This document shows, one piece after another, positions 54,970-64,000 of a DNA stretch of 64,000 nt. Both the position numbers and the translations under genes were made by a program. The first letter of the stretch is position 1. Each line of letters begins with the position of its first letter. Origin of the DNA: Gerris lacustris (lineage: Eukaryota; Arthropoda; Insecta; Hemiptera; Gerridae); the NCBI GenBank assembly GCA_951217055.1, contig OX578284.1, positions 44,233,467 to 44,297,466 on the forward strand, in the 5' to 3' direction. Below the pieces are notes generated by a model. That model worked only from the letters and a program-made list of their open reading frames with translations. It ran no database searches and was not told the DNA's origin.

Positions 54970-55395
54970 GTGGCGCATCGGACTCAGTGGTCTATGTCCT
55001 CTTCTCTCTGGGCTAGGCGGTCCTCTCCCATTCTGTTAACGTGGCCATACCACTGCAGTCGCTGAATCCTTATAATGATTGAAAGGGGGATATCATTATT
55101 ATACAGTGCACGTGATTCCTCATTCTATCATCCGGACCATAATATATCCAACGCGGGACCTTACGTTCGAACCTATCCAAGAGTTCAGCTGCTCCTTGGT
55201 AAAGAACCCCACCTCTCCCAATCATATGTGAAGAGTGATCTCACCAACGTCTAGTACGCTCTGATATTAGAGGTCCCTGATTGTCCCTTATTCATTAGAA
55301 CGACGCCTAGTGCAAAATAGCACCTATTTCCTGCCACGATGCTTCTCCTGACCTCCTAGTGCTAAGTGCCTTGTGAGTCAACATCCGAACCAAGG
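54970..55395 (-). pseudogene. Degenerate non-LTR retrotransposon RT C-terminus
   Basis: The minus strand shows words typical of the C-terminal region of LINE reverse transcriptases: FERKVPRWIYYGPDDRMRN and, after a frame change, RIQRLQWYGHVNRM. It has stops and frame changes and ends near 54970. No catalytic RT core or endonuclease is present. This is an old 5'-truncated relic. Confidence 0.7.
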
Positions 55396-56184
55396 TAAAC
55401 AAAGTTTCTTTATTTTTAATAAACATTATAATTTTATAAGGGTGAAGAAATCGAAAGCCGAGTAATTTTCTGAAGGGGATTAAGTAGTCTTCGGATACAG
55501 ACTATATTATTTTAAAGGATCGTTCAGTAACCACACTGCTAACGAATCACATTGAGAATCCTTTTTCAAAATGATCCATGACGTTCCTTAAAAAGTAGTT
55601 CAACTCTTTTCAGAGCTAAAAGAAATAAACTTTTTAAATTTATTATAAATTTGGCGGTGTGATTTGATAAGGCTCCTGTAGTGTATATTTTCAAAATCAG
55701 AGACTAGAATTTTGCAATAAAGTCAGCTGGATTGAAAAAAAATCCTGATTTTTTTCATTTGTATGCGGCTCTGCCACAGGGATTGTTTTGCATATTAGAC
55801 GAGTTGTTGCTCTTCCATCTATTCTACAATTTAGTTTTCTTCTGCTTCCCTTCTTTGCCTCTATATGTCTTTATGTCCTCAAGGCATACTTTTTATTGGC
55901 CAAGGAAAAATCTAAGTAAATTGCGAAAATAGTTATAAACGGAAAACGAAATTGGCCGTTGTCCCTCAGGTTTGAGTTACTTTTACTGTAAATGTTAATA
56001 AAATGTTTAACAATAATTAAGTTTAACCATGTACAACTCTTTAAAACGTATGCGCAAATTTAATAGAGCTAAAAAAGTGTATCCCAAATGGCAGTCAAAA
56101 AAGATCTATATCTCATGTACCTATATTATCCCTAATAATAATAAAACCCCTATAGGATCCCTATATAGGGCCTATATTATCAAA
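55396..56184. other. No gene supported
   Basis: AT-rich. The 66-codon frame at 55732-55932 is rich in Phe and Leu from T-rich DNA and has no domain. Confidence 0.4.
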
Positions 56185-56185
56185 T

Positions 56186-56225
56186 TATAGGACGCGATGA
56201 AGCTAAGTACCACACTAATTGAGAT
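56186..56225 (-). mobile_element. Family B terminal fragment
   Basis: ATAGGACGCGATGAAGCTAA followed by GTACCACACTAATTG is a diverged right terminal repeat of family B. Confidence 0.55.
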
Positions 56226-58109
56226 TTGATTACAAATTTTGCAATTTTTCTTGTTGTCTTAAACTTTTATTATTATTGTATTTTATCTCTGTTTTTTTTT
56301 TTTTACAATAACAAAGTTAATTCTATTCAAGCGTTTATTTTACACTTGACCATAAAATTTATTATACTAAAACAAAAGCCAAATCTAAAAACAAAATCGC
56401 CCCATAAATTTTATTAAAATTACAAACTGTTTGAGGTGAAAATATATTACTTCGCGTAGATATTAAATTTAAAATAAAAAATTGACCTCGTTAAATTTGT
56501 TGGTTTAATTTATTTTAAAAGTTAAAAAAGTAATAAATTTAAAATCCTTACGGTTATCACTTTTTTAAAATTATTTATTCAATAGAGATTTTATGATAAA
56601 TAATAATAAAAAGCCCGTTTATTACAGTAAAAATATTGCAGTTAAATATTTCTTATATTATTAAAGTTTTATGAGATATCATAATATTTTCTTTTAGTGC
56701 AGTAAAATCGTAGTAAAAATGGGGAATACCTTGCATCAAATCCTTATGTCAACAGTATCAGTTGAAATAAGTAATGTAGTGCGCAGTATGGTGCAAATTA
56801 ATAATTAACAAAAAGAAAAAAGAAAAACAAGAATGAAACAAACACAGGAAAGAAAAGAATGTAACAGTTGATTCGAGCAGGTGGAATTCACAAGTAGAAA
56901 TACAGTTGACGATTTCCTCTGCTTTCTGCTTTGTTTCGACTCCTGAAAGTGGTTATTAATTATTTTTTATATATTAGACGATTAATTAGAATGTATAAAT
57001 ACCTTGTAAAGGGCGCCACGTTATTTCTTTCTGTCTAATGGTTTGAATGGGTGAAATAACGAAAACCCATTTCATGTAGCGTAGGAAAGTAGAATGTTCA
57101 AAAAAAATATATCCAACAACTTTGGTTAATGTCCATTTATATCAAAATAAAAAAAAGAACAAATACACTTCAGCCAAAATATAAATGAAATAATATTAGA
57201 AGTCCTTGAATTAAAAAATACTAAAATACACAGTTTTACAGAAAAGAAAAAAACCCGAACAGTGACTGGCCACCAAGCACATTGTCACATATCCAACAAA
57301 AAAAATCACTCCTTGCCTTTATTCTTAAACTCTCACAACTCACTCCCTTCCTATTTTTCAACTCACTGCCCTAGTGCTTCCTATTTTTCCCTTCCACCTT
57401 CAGATTCCTTCCGTCGTCACAACCTCAACAAAACATCTCCCACTCCACATCTCCTGGTTTCAGGCGTCCCCTCAACCAATCGATATCGATCACTGGGCAA
57501 TTCTATCGATCGATACGTCCATCTATTGATAGCCTTGCCCACAATGTAGCGGGCAATTCAAAATTGCACCGTTACAACTTCTTAGCGTGACGAAATTTCT
57601 TCTGTCTCCCAGAACTAAAATATATTCATGTTAAAGTGTTAAGAAAGAAAAAGTATGGATTACTAACAGGCTTTTAGAAAACACTTAGAGATGCAATGAG
57701 TCTAATAATATGTAAAATGTCTGAGTCTACTGAAAAAAGTTTAAAAAACTTGGAGACAAATTTAAATTAAATTAATAAAGTCAAGCAAAAACAAATATGA
57801 GAGAGAGAGAAAAAAAAAATATAAGTTCTATGAATATGGTAATTATCCTACAAGTTGAGAAATGTACTGCGAATAGAACTATTCAGGTAAGGAGTGCTAC
57901 AAAAAAATCATTCCTCATCGATTTGCTGAACTAAATAGAAAGCACGATCTGAAGGAACGGTTGAGTCTGATTCAAAGGAAGAAGGAAAAGAAGAAAAATC
58001 TGTTTGCCTAGCAGAAAAACTCTGAAGGATAGAGAGAGTTGCTGACAAAACAGACCAGGTGGTAAAGTAAAGATTGTTATCAGTTAGATACGGGCATCCA
58101 CCAATGTTA
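56226..58109. other. No gene supported
   Basis: AT-rich. 57290-57430 is CT-rich and gives a Ser/Pro/His-rich frame (57262-57549) that I read as low-complexity DNA. A GA/A run lies at 57799-57820. Confidence 0.4.
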
Positions 58110-58305
58110 TAGGTGTAAATAATCGGTCCGAGACAACTCAGACTAACTTTCTTATATACGAATTCATAATTACTAAACCCAGTGTTTTTAATTTATTAGT
58201 TTTCGTGTATTTGTAGGTACGTTTAATTATTATTGAACAATTCATTAAAAATAATCAGAAAAATAAATTCTCCTCGGCAGGAAAACAAACCCGGGCCTCT
58301 CTCCG
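58110..58305 (-). mobile_element. SINE family F, copy 2
   Basis: Reverse complement of the family F parts at 24195-24290 and 24930-25010, here joined without the insertion. It includes a tRNA-like CCCGGGTTTG remnant. Supports the interrupted reading of copy 1. Confidence 0.6.
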
Positions 58306-58780
58306 TACGCGTTCAAAGCTATTTTCTCAGAAACTAGAATATTTCCTGGAAAAGAAAAAAATCAAGGCTTATACCGTTAGATTCGTATTTAAATGGACTA
58401 TGTTTTAGAATTTTTTAGTCAATATCGTCGGCACCGTTTTAGATTTTTTTTCACGTTTTTTTGGGAGTAGCGCCCCCAAATTTGAAGCTAAAATTAATTT
58501 TGTCAATTTCACCTCGAGGTATGATTTTTCTGAAGATTCACTTGTCATGCGTAGAGAACAGACGACAGACCGCATTTTTTTAAAAAATAACTTTTTTGGA
58601 CTCAGGGGGCCATCAAAACGTGTAAATCCCTCAAAATCAAATTTTTGCGCCATTACAATACTTTCTCTTTACATGAAAAAGTTAGAATGTGTGGTCTATT
58701 CTGGTTGATTAGAAACCATGTTTGAGTCCACAACTAGGCTAAAAGTTTTTGGTATTGAAAACATTTGATTTTTTTTTCAC
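58306..58780. other. No gene supported
   Basis: A minus-strand ATG frame of 82 codons (58405-58653) is Lys-rich at its end and has no recognised domain. I cannot tell it from repeat DNA. Confidence 0.35.
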
Positions 58781-58783
58781 TTG

Positions 58784-58950
58784 AGGCTAGGCGTACACTG
58801 GGGGGCAAAACAGTCTGTAGACTGTCGTTGGATGGCCACATTTTTGTCGCCGGCGACAAAAATATCGCCGTCCAACAATATTTTGCACCGGAAGACAGCC
58901 TCCGCAGACCATCTGCAGACTGTTTTGCCCCCAGTGTGCGCCTAGCCTTA
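58784..58950. mobile_element. MITE, 167 bp
   Basis: The ends AGGCTAGGCGTACACTGG and CCAGTGTGCGCCTAGCCT are inverted. The pairing continues through GGGGGGCAAAACAGTCTG / CAGACTGTTTTGCCCCC. A central TTTTTGTCGCCGGCGACAAAAA palindrome lies near 58839-58862. Two opposite open frames over it are products of the symmetry. Confidence 0.9.
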
Positions 58951-59002
58951 TTGTTTAACACAACTACAATAATTAAAATGTTATGAGTGTTACTATTTAT
59001 GT

Positions 59003-59298
59003 TGAGAGCCAGCGTGGCCGTGCGGGTTAAACCACGTCTGCTCGGCCATCACTGAATCTTGAGTGGAACGAGACGGGGTTCGATTCCTCGCCGTGACACT
59101 CTGATTTATATGCTCACTATTAATCACATCATACTCGCTTCGGCAGTACAATGTACAAATGTATGATGTGTGAAGTAGCTGGAACTCTCCACCACGGGCC
59201 AAAAAGGGCCTAAGTGATGGCCTAATTGCAAGGTTCGAACAAGTGGTTCGTCCTGCCCGTTCTAGTAGGAAGTACTAGACTACTACTACTACTACTAC
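59003..59298 (+). mobile_element. SINE family E, copy 2
   Basis: A target duplication of at least CTATTTATGT (58993-59002 and 59301-59310). The head GAGCCAGCGTGGCCGTGCGG ends with the B box GGTTCGATTCC near 59078. The 3' module (TACTCGCTTCGGCAGTACAA) and (TAC)n tail are the same as copy 1. The ~103-bp duplicated unit of copy 1 is absent, so this may be the basic form. Confidence 0.87.
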
Positions 59299-59310
59299 TA
59301 CTATTTATGT

Positions 59311-59749
59311 ATTTTTTTTTGTTGGGAAGTAGTCCAGTGACCAACCCTTTTTGGCGTGATGATTACACAGAGGATTGATTGATTTAGGATTTCAAATAGT
59401 AGATTTTTTATCATTATCATTATTATTAGCTGAATCCAAAATAGTTTAAGTAAAAGAGTATTAAATAAAGTTCTCACAATATTGCTTTCTCTGCTGGAAG
59501 TTTAATATTGGTATTTTGTAATTCCTAATTTATCTTCGAGCTTTTTGATTAACTTGATGATTGATGCTATGGAATTAACAATAGTCTAACTACTAGTTGT
59601 TACTCCACTGACTAAACTAAATCTGATAGCTTAATTAGACAGGTGAACCATACGTGCAAATTGCTAATACGTTCAAACAGTGAGGCGAAACTTTGATGTA
59701 TGTGCATAACAGTGATATTACAAAATAGTAATATCATTATAATTATTTC
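59311..59749. other. No gene seen
   Basis: AT-rich; nothing recognised. Confidence 0.4.
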
Positions 59750-59756
59750 TAGATTT

Positions 59757-59950
59757 CTTTGTCTAAATAACTATTAAGACAAAGGGATGTTTAGTCTAAT
59801 GTACTTTGGGTCAAAGGAATATCACACTTCTGTATTTATATAAGGGGAGTAACATAACAGTCTAAAGAAGATCAATACGTACACATTATTTAGATTGTTG
59901 CTCCCCTCTGTATTTTTATAAAGGGAATAATAGTCTAAAGAAGTGCCAAA
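59757..59950 (-). mobile_element. Family H element, reverse orientation
   Basis: TAAATAACTATTAAGACAAA, GGAATATCACACTTCTGTAT, then AGGGGAGTAACA...GTCTAAAGAA and a terminal GTCTAAAGAAGTGCC. This is the family in reverse, with altered spacing. Confidence 0.7.
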
Positions 59951-59974
59951 ACATAAATACTTCATACACGTTAC

Positions 59975-60160
59975 GGCATGCTGTACAACTTAGTCTTACA
60001 AAGTTCTACAACACGCCTATATACGTGGAGACATGTAAAACTAAAACAAGTTAATTTACACGTCTCAACGTGAATGAGCATGTTGTACAATCATGTCCTA
60101 CAACATCCCCATACTCTTTTAGACATAAACAACCGAACCAAGTAATCATCGAAACACAAC
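59975..60160 (+). mobile_element. Family J repeat, copy 2
   Basis: GAGCATGTTGTACAATCATG, TCCTACAACATCCCCATA and TAGACATAAACAACCGAACC match 36168-36235. Again next to family H. Confidence 0.55.
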
Positions 60161-60164
60161 GAAA

Positions 60165-60248
60165 AAGAAGAACATTCCATTCACCTTCTTCAGATTATTA
60201 CTTCGTTTTTGTTCATTTATAAGAGAAGAAAAAGTCTAAAACAGTGCC
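60165..60248. mobile_element. Family H fragment
   Basis: AAGAAGAACATTCCATTCAC, CTTCTTCAGATTATTACTTC and a degraded AAAAAGTCTAAAACAGTGCC end. Confidence 0.6.
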
Positions 60249-60311
60249 TTAAATACCATATAATATAATGTAAAGAGCAAAATAAACGTGTATATTTTTA
60301 TAAGACTAGAT

Positions 60312-60475
60312 TTATTAAAGCCCCGTTCTCCAAAATTAAGCCAAATTCTCCTCATTTAAGCCCCATTTTCCTCATTTAAGCCCAATTTTCTATATTTAAG
60401 CCCTAATATGCAAATTTAAGCCATATTCTCCACATTTAAGTCCCATTCTCCAAATTTAAGCCTAATTATTTTAAA
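60312..60475. repeat. ~20-bp tandem repeat, about eight copies
   Basis: Units like ATTTAAGCCCCATTCTCC[AT] repeat with period 19-21 and moderate divergence. Confidence 0.88.
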
Positions 60476-60984
60476 ATCTTGAATTACCGGATAAGCAAGA
60501 CATATCTTATAGGGTACTAATAATTATTTAATAAAAGTCGCAACTAAATATGTTTTTCTGATGATCATAGACAGATTTAAGGGAGGCAGCAACCCTTTAG
60601 ACCTAAAGCCTAAAATTTCATTAAAAACCTTTTTTTCTGCGTATATAAACTGAGTTTTTATTATTCTAAATCAGAACAGGGATTAAGTGAATCTCTGACG
60701 CAATCTCCACTTTTTTTTTATCTTTCAGCTTTATTTACTATATATAATCCCAAAAATATTTCCTACAATATTTTAATTATTGTAAACTCCAGTACTAAAC
60801 TTTTTTTGAATATCAAGTTTAATCTTTTATATAAAGAATATTTAGAATCTTAAATCGTTTAATTAAAACTTTATATATTATTGAAAATGTATAATACAAA
60901 ACTTTTGAAATGTTTTCTTTATAATTTTTTTTTTTTAATTTTAATCTTATATCTAAATTGTATCATAAACTTGCTCTTAAATTT
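60476..60984. other. No gene seen
   Basis: AT-rich; nothing recognised. Confidence 0.4.
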
Positions 60985-60992
60985 GTATTTTC

Positions 60993-61198
60993 GGCACTTC
61001 ATTAGATTGTTACTCCTCTTATAAAAAAAGAGGGGAGTAACAATCTAAAGAAGGTGTACGGAATCACAGAAGTGTGATATTCCTTTGTCCCAAAGTATAT
61101 TAGACTAAGACTACATATTATTTTGGCTTAGTTGTTATTTTGTCAGTCATTCAAATTCTAAAAGAAAACATAGAGGAGTAACAGTCTAAAGAAGTACC
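60993..61198. mobile_element. Family H element with perfect 8-bp TSD
   Basis: The termini GGCACTTCATTAGATTGTTA and ACAGTCTAAAGAAGTACC are flanked by GTATTTTC at 60985-60992 and 61199-61206. This fixes the ends of the family at GG...CC and the duplication at 8 bp, as in hAT, P or Merlin-type elements. Confidence 0.92.
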
Positions 61199-61267
61199 GT
61201 ATTTTCGTATGTATTTTAGAATATTTTTAAATCTCCCAGTTTCAAAATATATATTTTGATATAATTG

Positions 61268-61410
<143 letters not shown>

Positions 61411-62360
61411 TAAGTATACAATAGAAACCTAATGCAATAGAAATATTTAATTAGAATACATCTTAAGTCTATGAATATATATTCCCTTAACTTTTTTTAC
61501 TATGCTGTATTTTTAAACTTGTAAATATGGGTGGATCTCAGACTACAGGCAATTTTCATGTCCACACTCTTCAAATTGCACAAAGTGCTATAATTTTATT
61601 TTATTTTTAGATAAATTATTTCTACCAAAAATATGCAAGGTAAAATTAAATGTAAATATGCTTTAACAACGTTTTTGATAATAGTCGGCTATAAAAATAT
61701 GTTAAGAAGTGGTCAAACTGTAATTACCATGGATGTCCAGAAATAGGATTTTAACATTTTTTTGTTAATATATTTACCTTAAATAAGTGTATGGATAAAA
61801 GTTATAAATACATGCATTCAATACTAGTGAATAGTTAATAAAACGCAATATTTAATTTAAAAAAAATATTGTATTAATTTTCAGAGCATTTTGACTTGTG
61901 TCCTTTTGTTATTTGTCATTACCATGCTCGAAATAAAAACAAATCGTAGAGAAATTTAGTGTAAGGAATTTTTTTTTTCTCTGAGTCAGTCAGTCAATAT
62001 ATCAGTGCCTAACAAAAGAACTTTAGGCTCATATATCTTATGAACCAATATAGGCGGAGGTGTGAAATTTATATTTCTGGTTCAGTTTGCAATGAACTCT
62101 AACTTAAAATTAGTTATACATATCTAAGTATTTTTAATGAGATAATAGAGGGAGTCCAAAATGCCTTCAGATGGTCCCAGTAAAAGATAGTATGGCTGTG
62201 CTCGACTTGATTTATATGGTCTAAAGTTATCAAAATAGGCACTTTTTTATTTGAGCACCCCCCTTGGTTTTAAACACTTGTCTGCCTGCCAAAAGTCTCA
62301 AAGGTTTGTGTGTTGGTCTCCCCAACACATTGAGACTCCTGGGGAAGTTTTATATTTAAT
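61411..62360. other. No gene seen
   Basis: AT-rich. The part at 62160-62350 is more mixed and contains a small hairpin (GTGTTGG...CCAACAC near 62311-62330). No domain recognised. Confidence 0.4.
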
Positions 62361-62364
62361 ATGC

Positions 62365-62563
62365 CTTTATCTTAATAGTGGATTAGACTAAGGGATATGA
62401 TCACAATTATATACACAAGTGTGATATTCCTTTGTCCCAAGGCACATTGGAATAAATATCCCTTCGACTTAACAGTAATTTTTGACTAAGGAATATATGT
62501 TACACGGTATAATGCTCCTTTGTCTAAATAACATTACACAAAGGGATATAGGGGGGGGGGGGG
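62365..62563. mobile_element. Family H-like remnant with G-run
   Basis: AAGTGTGATATTCCTTTGTC and CCCTTCGACTTAACAGTAAT match the middle of family H. The ends are gone and an uninterrupted G-run follows at about 62551-62564. Confidence 0.55.
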
Positions 62564-63094
62564 GTGCTAAAGTAAAAAAGTACCTCAAAATATATTATAA
62601 TTTAAACTTCCCTCTTACAGACGATCTTTGAGTGAAATCGATCATAAATGTAATTTAAATTGAAAATATTCCTTGTAAACTAAATATTATTACTAATAAC
62701 AGTTATAAATAAAGGATTCATGCCATTTCTATAGATTGTGCAACTAAATGTACATATATATTTATATATGTATATGAAAATTCGATTAATTTTCAACTGA
62801 TTCCTCTACAGGGTAGACACAGGGCTTTTTCCTTTTCATATTGTACAAGCCATATAAAACTTACGCCGAAATATTCCGTCAACACTTATAACATACATAT
62901 TTGGAATACAATAAAGGGAGGAAAAATAGCAAGTAATTCTTTATAATCATTAGGAAGAGAGTACCACGAAAGACATAGTTAATAATTGTTCATTCCTAGT
63001 GACTATATATAAATTGAAAATATTTTAAAGAACCTAACACTGTTAATATTATATTATAGAAGTAAGGCCATATTTGCATTGATAAACAAATATG
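62564..63094. other. No gene seen
   Basis: AT-rich; nothing recognised. Confidence 0.4.
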
Positions 63095-63460
63095 AGGTGA
63101 AAAAATTACAAGATTAAAAGAACTTTTTATATAGGTACTACGTTTTTAAATTTTCTGTTGACTAAATAAATTTGAAATCTCGTCAAAATGAAAATTGTAA
63201 ATATTAGACATGTCAAAACAAATAAAAAAACTTGCGGATTTTTTTCGAACTAACTTTCTATACAACAAAATTTGCTGAAAACAAATTATATTCTGCTCAA
63301 ATATGGTTAAAATTATTACAATAATGCATTGTCATCGTGTTCTGAGCTATCCTAAAAGTTTCAAACGTCTAGCTACTCGGGATGATAGTCAAAAGTCGAT
63401 TACAAGAGTTGTACTGGACAAACAAACAAGAAAGCAAGCTAATAAAAACGTAGTAAAATA
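63095..63460 (-). mobile_element. Family C element, copy 3, internally deleted
   Basis: TACTACGTTTTTAAATTTTC (63136) to AATAAAAACGTAGTA (63455), with the same outer flank (AAAGAACTTTTTATA) as copy 2 but lacking its middle. The 60-codon frame at 63303-63485 lies mostly in this repeat. Confidence 0.72.
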
Positions 63461-63705
63461 TATCTGTCTGAAGTCTGTCGTCTGAAAAGACGCGTGAAGC
63501 CTAAACTACTGGAAAGATTTCTCAAAAACGGTTCGGATGATTTTGATACAGAAAAAAAAATCTAAAATGTAGTCTATTTAAATATAAATCTCAACAAAAT
63601 AAGTCGGTTCCAAAGAAAAAAAATCCGAGATATTGATTAAATAATTATAAATTTGACCTGATAACAGTAAAAATTAAATGCAAACCAATACATCTTAAAT
63701 AATTT
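63461..63705. other. No feature seen
   Basis: Spacer with a phrase ACCAATACATCTTAAATAAT like the middle of family B, too short to call. Confidence 0.3.
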
Positions 63706-64000
63706 TATCTACGATTGTTACGAAATATAAACATTATATCTCTGTTTAGATGTATAGAAAGTGATTCTTTACGTACTTGCATTCATTGCGCATGCGTGTC
63801 TCATAATTCTTTAACTTTACGCACGATTAGCGAGTTTTCATTTAACAAAACTAATTTGATGTTTGTTTAATAAAAGTAACTGTTTATATCGAGTTTTAAG
63901 TTTAAGTGATTATGACGAATATGAGGAGAATAATACACCTCCCGAAATAATTAATTCCGCACAAAATACAACTAATGAATTAATGTCATCTTTATCAAAA
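63706..64000 (+). mobile_element. Family A element, copy d, cut by the window end
   Basis: Starts TATCTACGATTGTTACG and follows the core to ATTAATGTCATCTTTATCAA at the window edge. It lacks the internal CTCTTCTTTACC hairpin present in copies a-c. Confidence 0.75.

Noticed and set aside
57262..57549. 95-codon Ser/Pro/His-rich frame
   Set aside because: Low-complexity CT-rich DNA. No domain, and no splice or homology support.

Overview
The window is AT-rich eukaryotic nuclear DNA with few genes and many repeats, and it is almost certainly arthropod. The best host-gene evidence is one internal exon of a short neuropeptide F-type receptor (sNPFR-like GPCR) on the minus strand near 41.0-41.3 kb, with good splice sites on both sides. 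Its other exons were not found here, so much of the window may be intron or intergenic DNA of this locus. I cannot name the species.

The clearest complete mobile element is a Ty3/Gypsy LTR retrotransposon at 17956-22124. It has two identical 98-bp LTRs, a GAAAG target duplication, a PBS-like site, a polypurine tract, gag with two zinc knuckles, a DSGA protease, reverse transcriptase with YLDD, RNase H and a DDE integrase. Three changes of reading frame all fall at A-runs.

The rest is mostly short non-autonomous elements, many nested in one another. I use letters for families seen more than once. A: TATCTACGATTG ends, 4 copies. B: a TGCTTCCGAG hairpin end and a CTGCCAATTAG end, several copies. 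C: TACTACGTTTTTA. D: GGAAC ends plus a hairpin tail. E: a tRNA-derived SINE with a (TAC)n tail. F: another tRNA-like SINE. G: host of the 103-bp array. H: GGCACTTC termini, 8-bp target duplication. J: contains TGTTGTACAA. L: GGTTTGTTCCAACC, 5-bp duplication. M: arms containing TATTTCGCCTC. Two hAT-type elements are delimited by perfect 8-bp target duplications: a 384-bp one at 31002 and a 2.8-kb one at 42485 that carries a GC-rich minisatellite.

Layout: 1-2.8 kb AT-rich with a GC-rich island; 2.85-7.2 kb nested inverted-repeat elements; 9.3-10.0 kb a 34-bp minisatellite; 10.7-11.2 kb SINE E; 11.75-13.76 kb family C split by family D; 15.2-15.7 kb a 5S-like relic; 16.7-17.35 kb B and A copies; 18-22 kb Gypsy; 23.4-26.8 kb G, H, F and C copies; 27.8-30.2 kb two minisatellites with higher-order structure; 30.2-33.5 kb B, hAT and D copies and a TA tract; 36-40 kb H, an inverted tRNA-like pair, tandem arrays and palindromes; 41 kb receptor exon; 42.5-45.3 kb large hAT-type element; 46.3-49.1 kb L copies and a palindromic MITE; 50.5-55.4 kb foldbacks, H, B and a LINE relic; 58-64 kb F, a MITE, E, H, C and A copies. 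No CRISPR array, rRNA operon or prokaryote-like gene cluster was seen. Apart from the Gypsy proteins and the receptor exon, no reading frame can be assigned with confidence.
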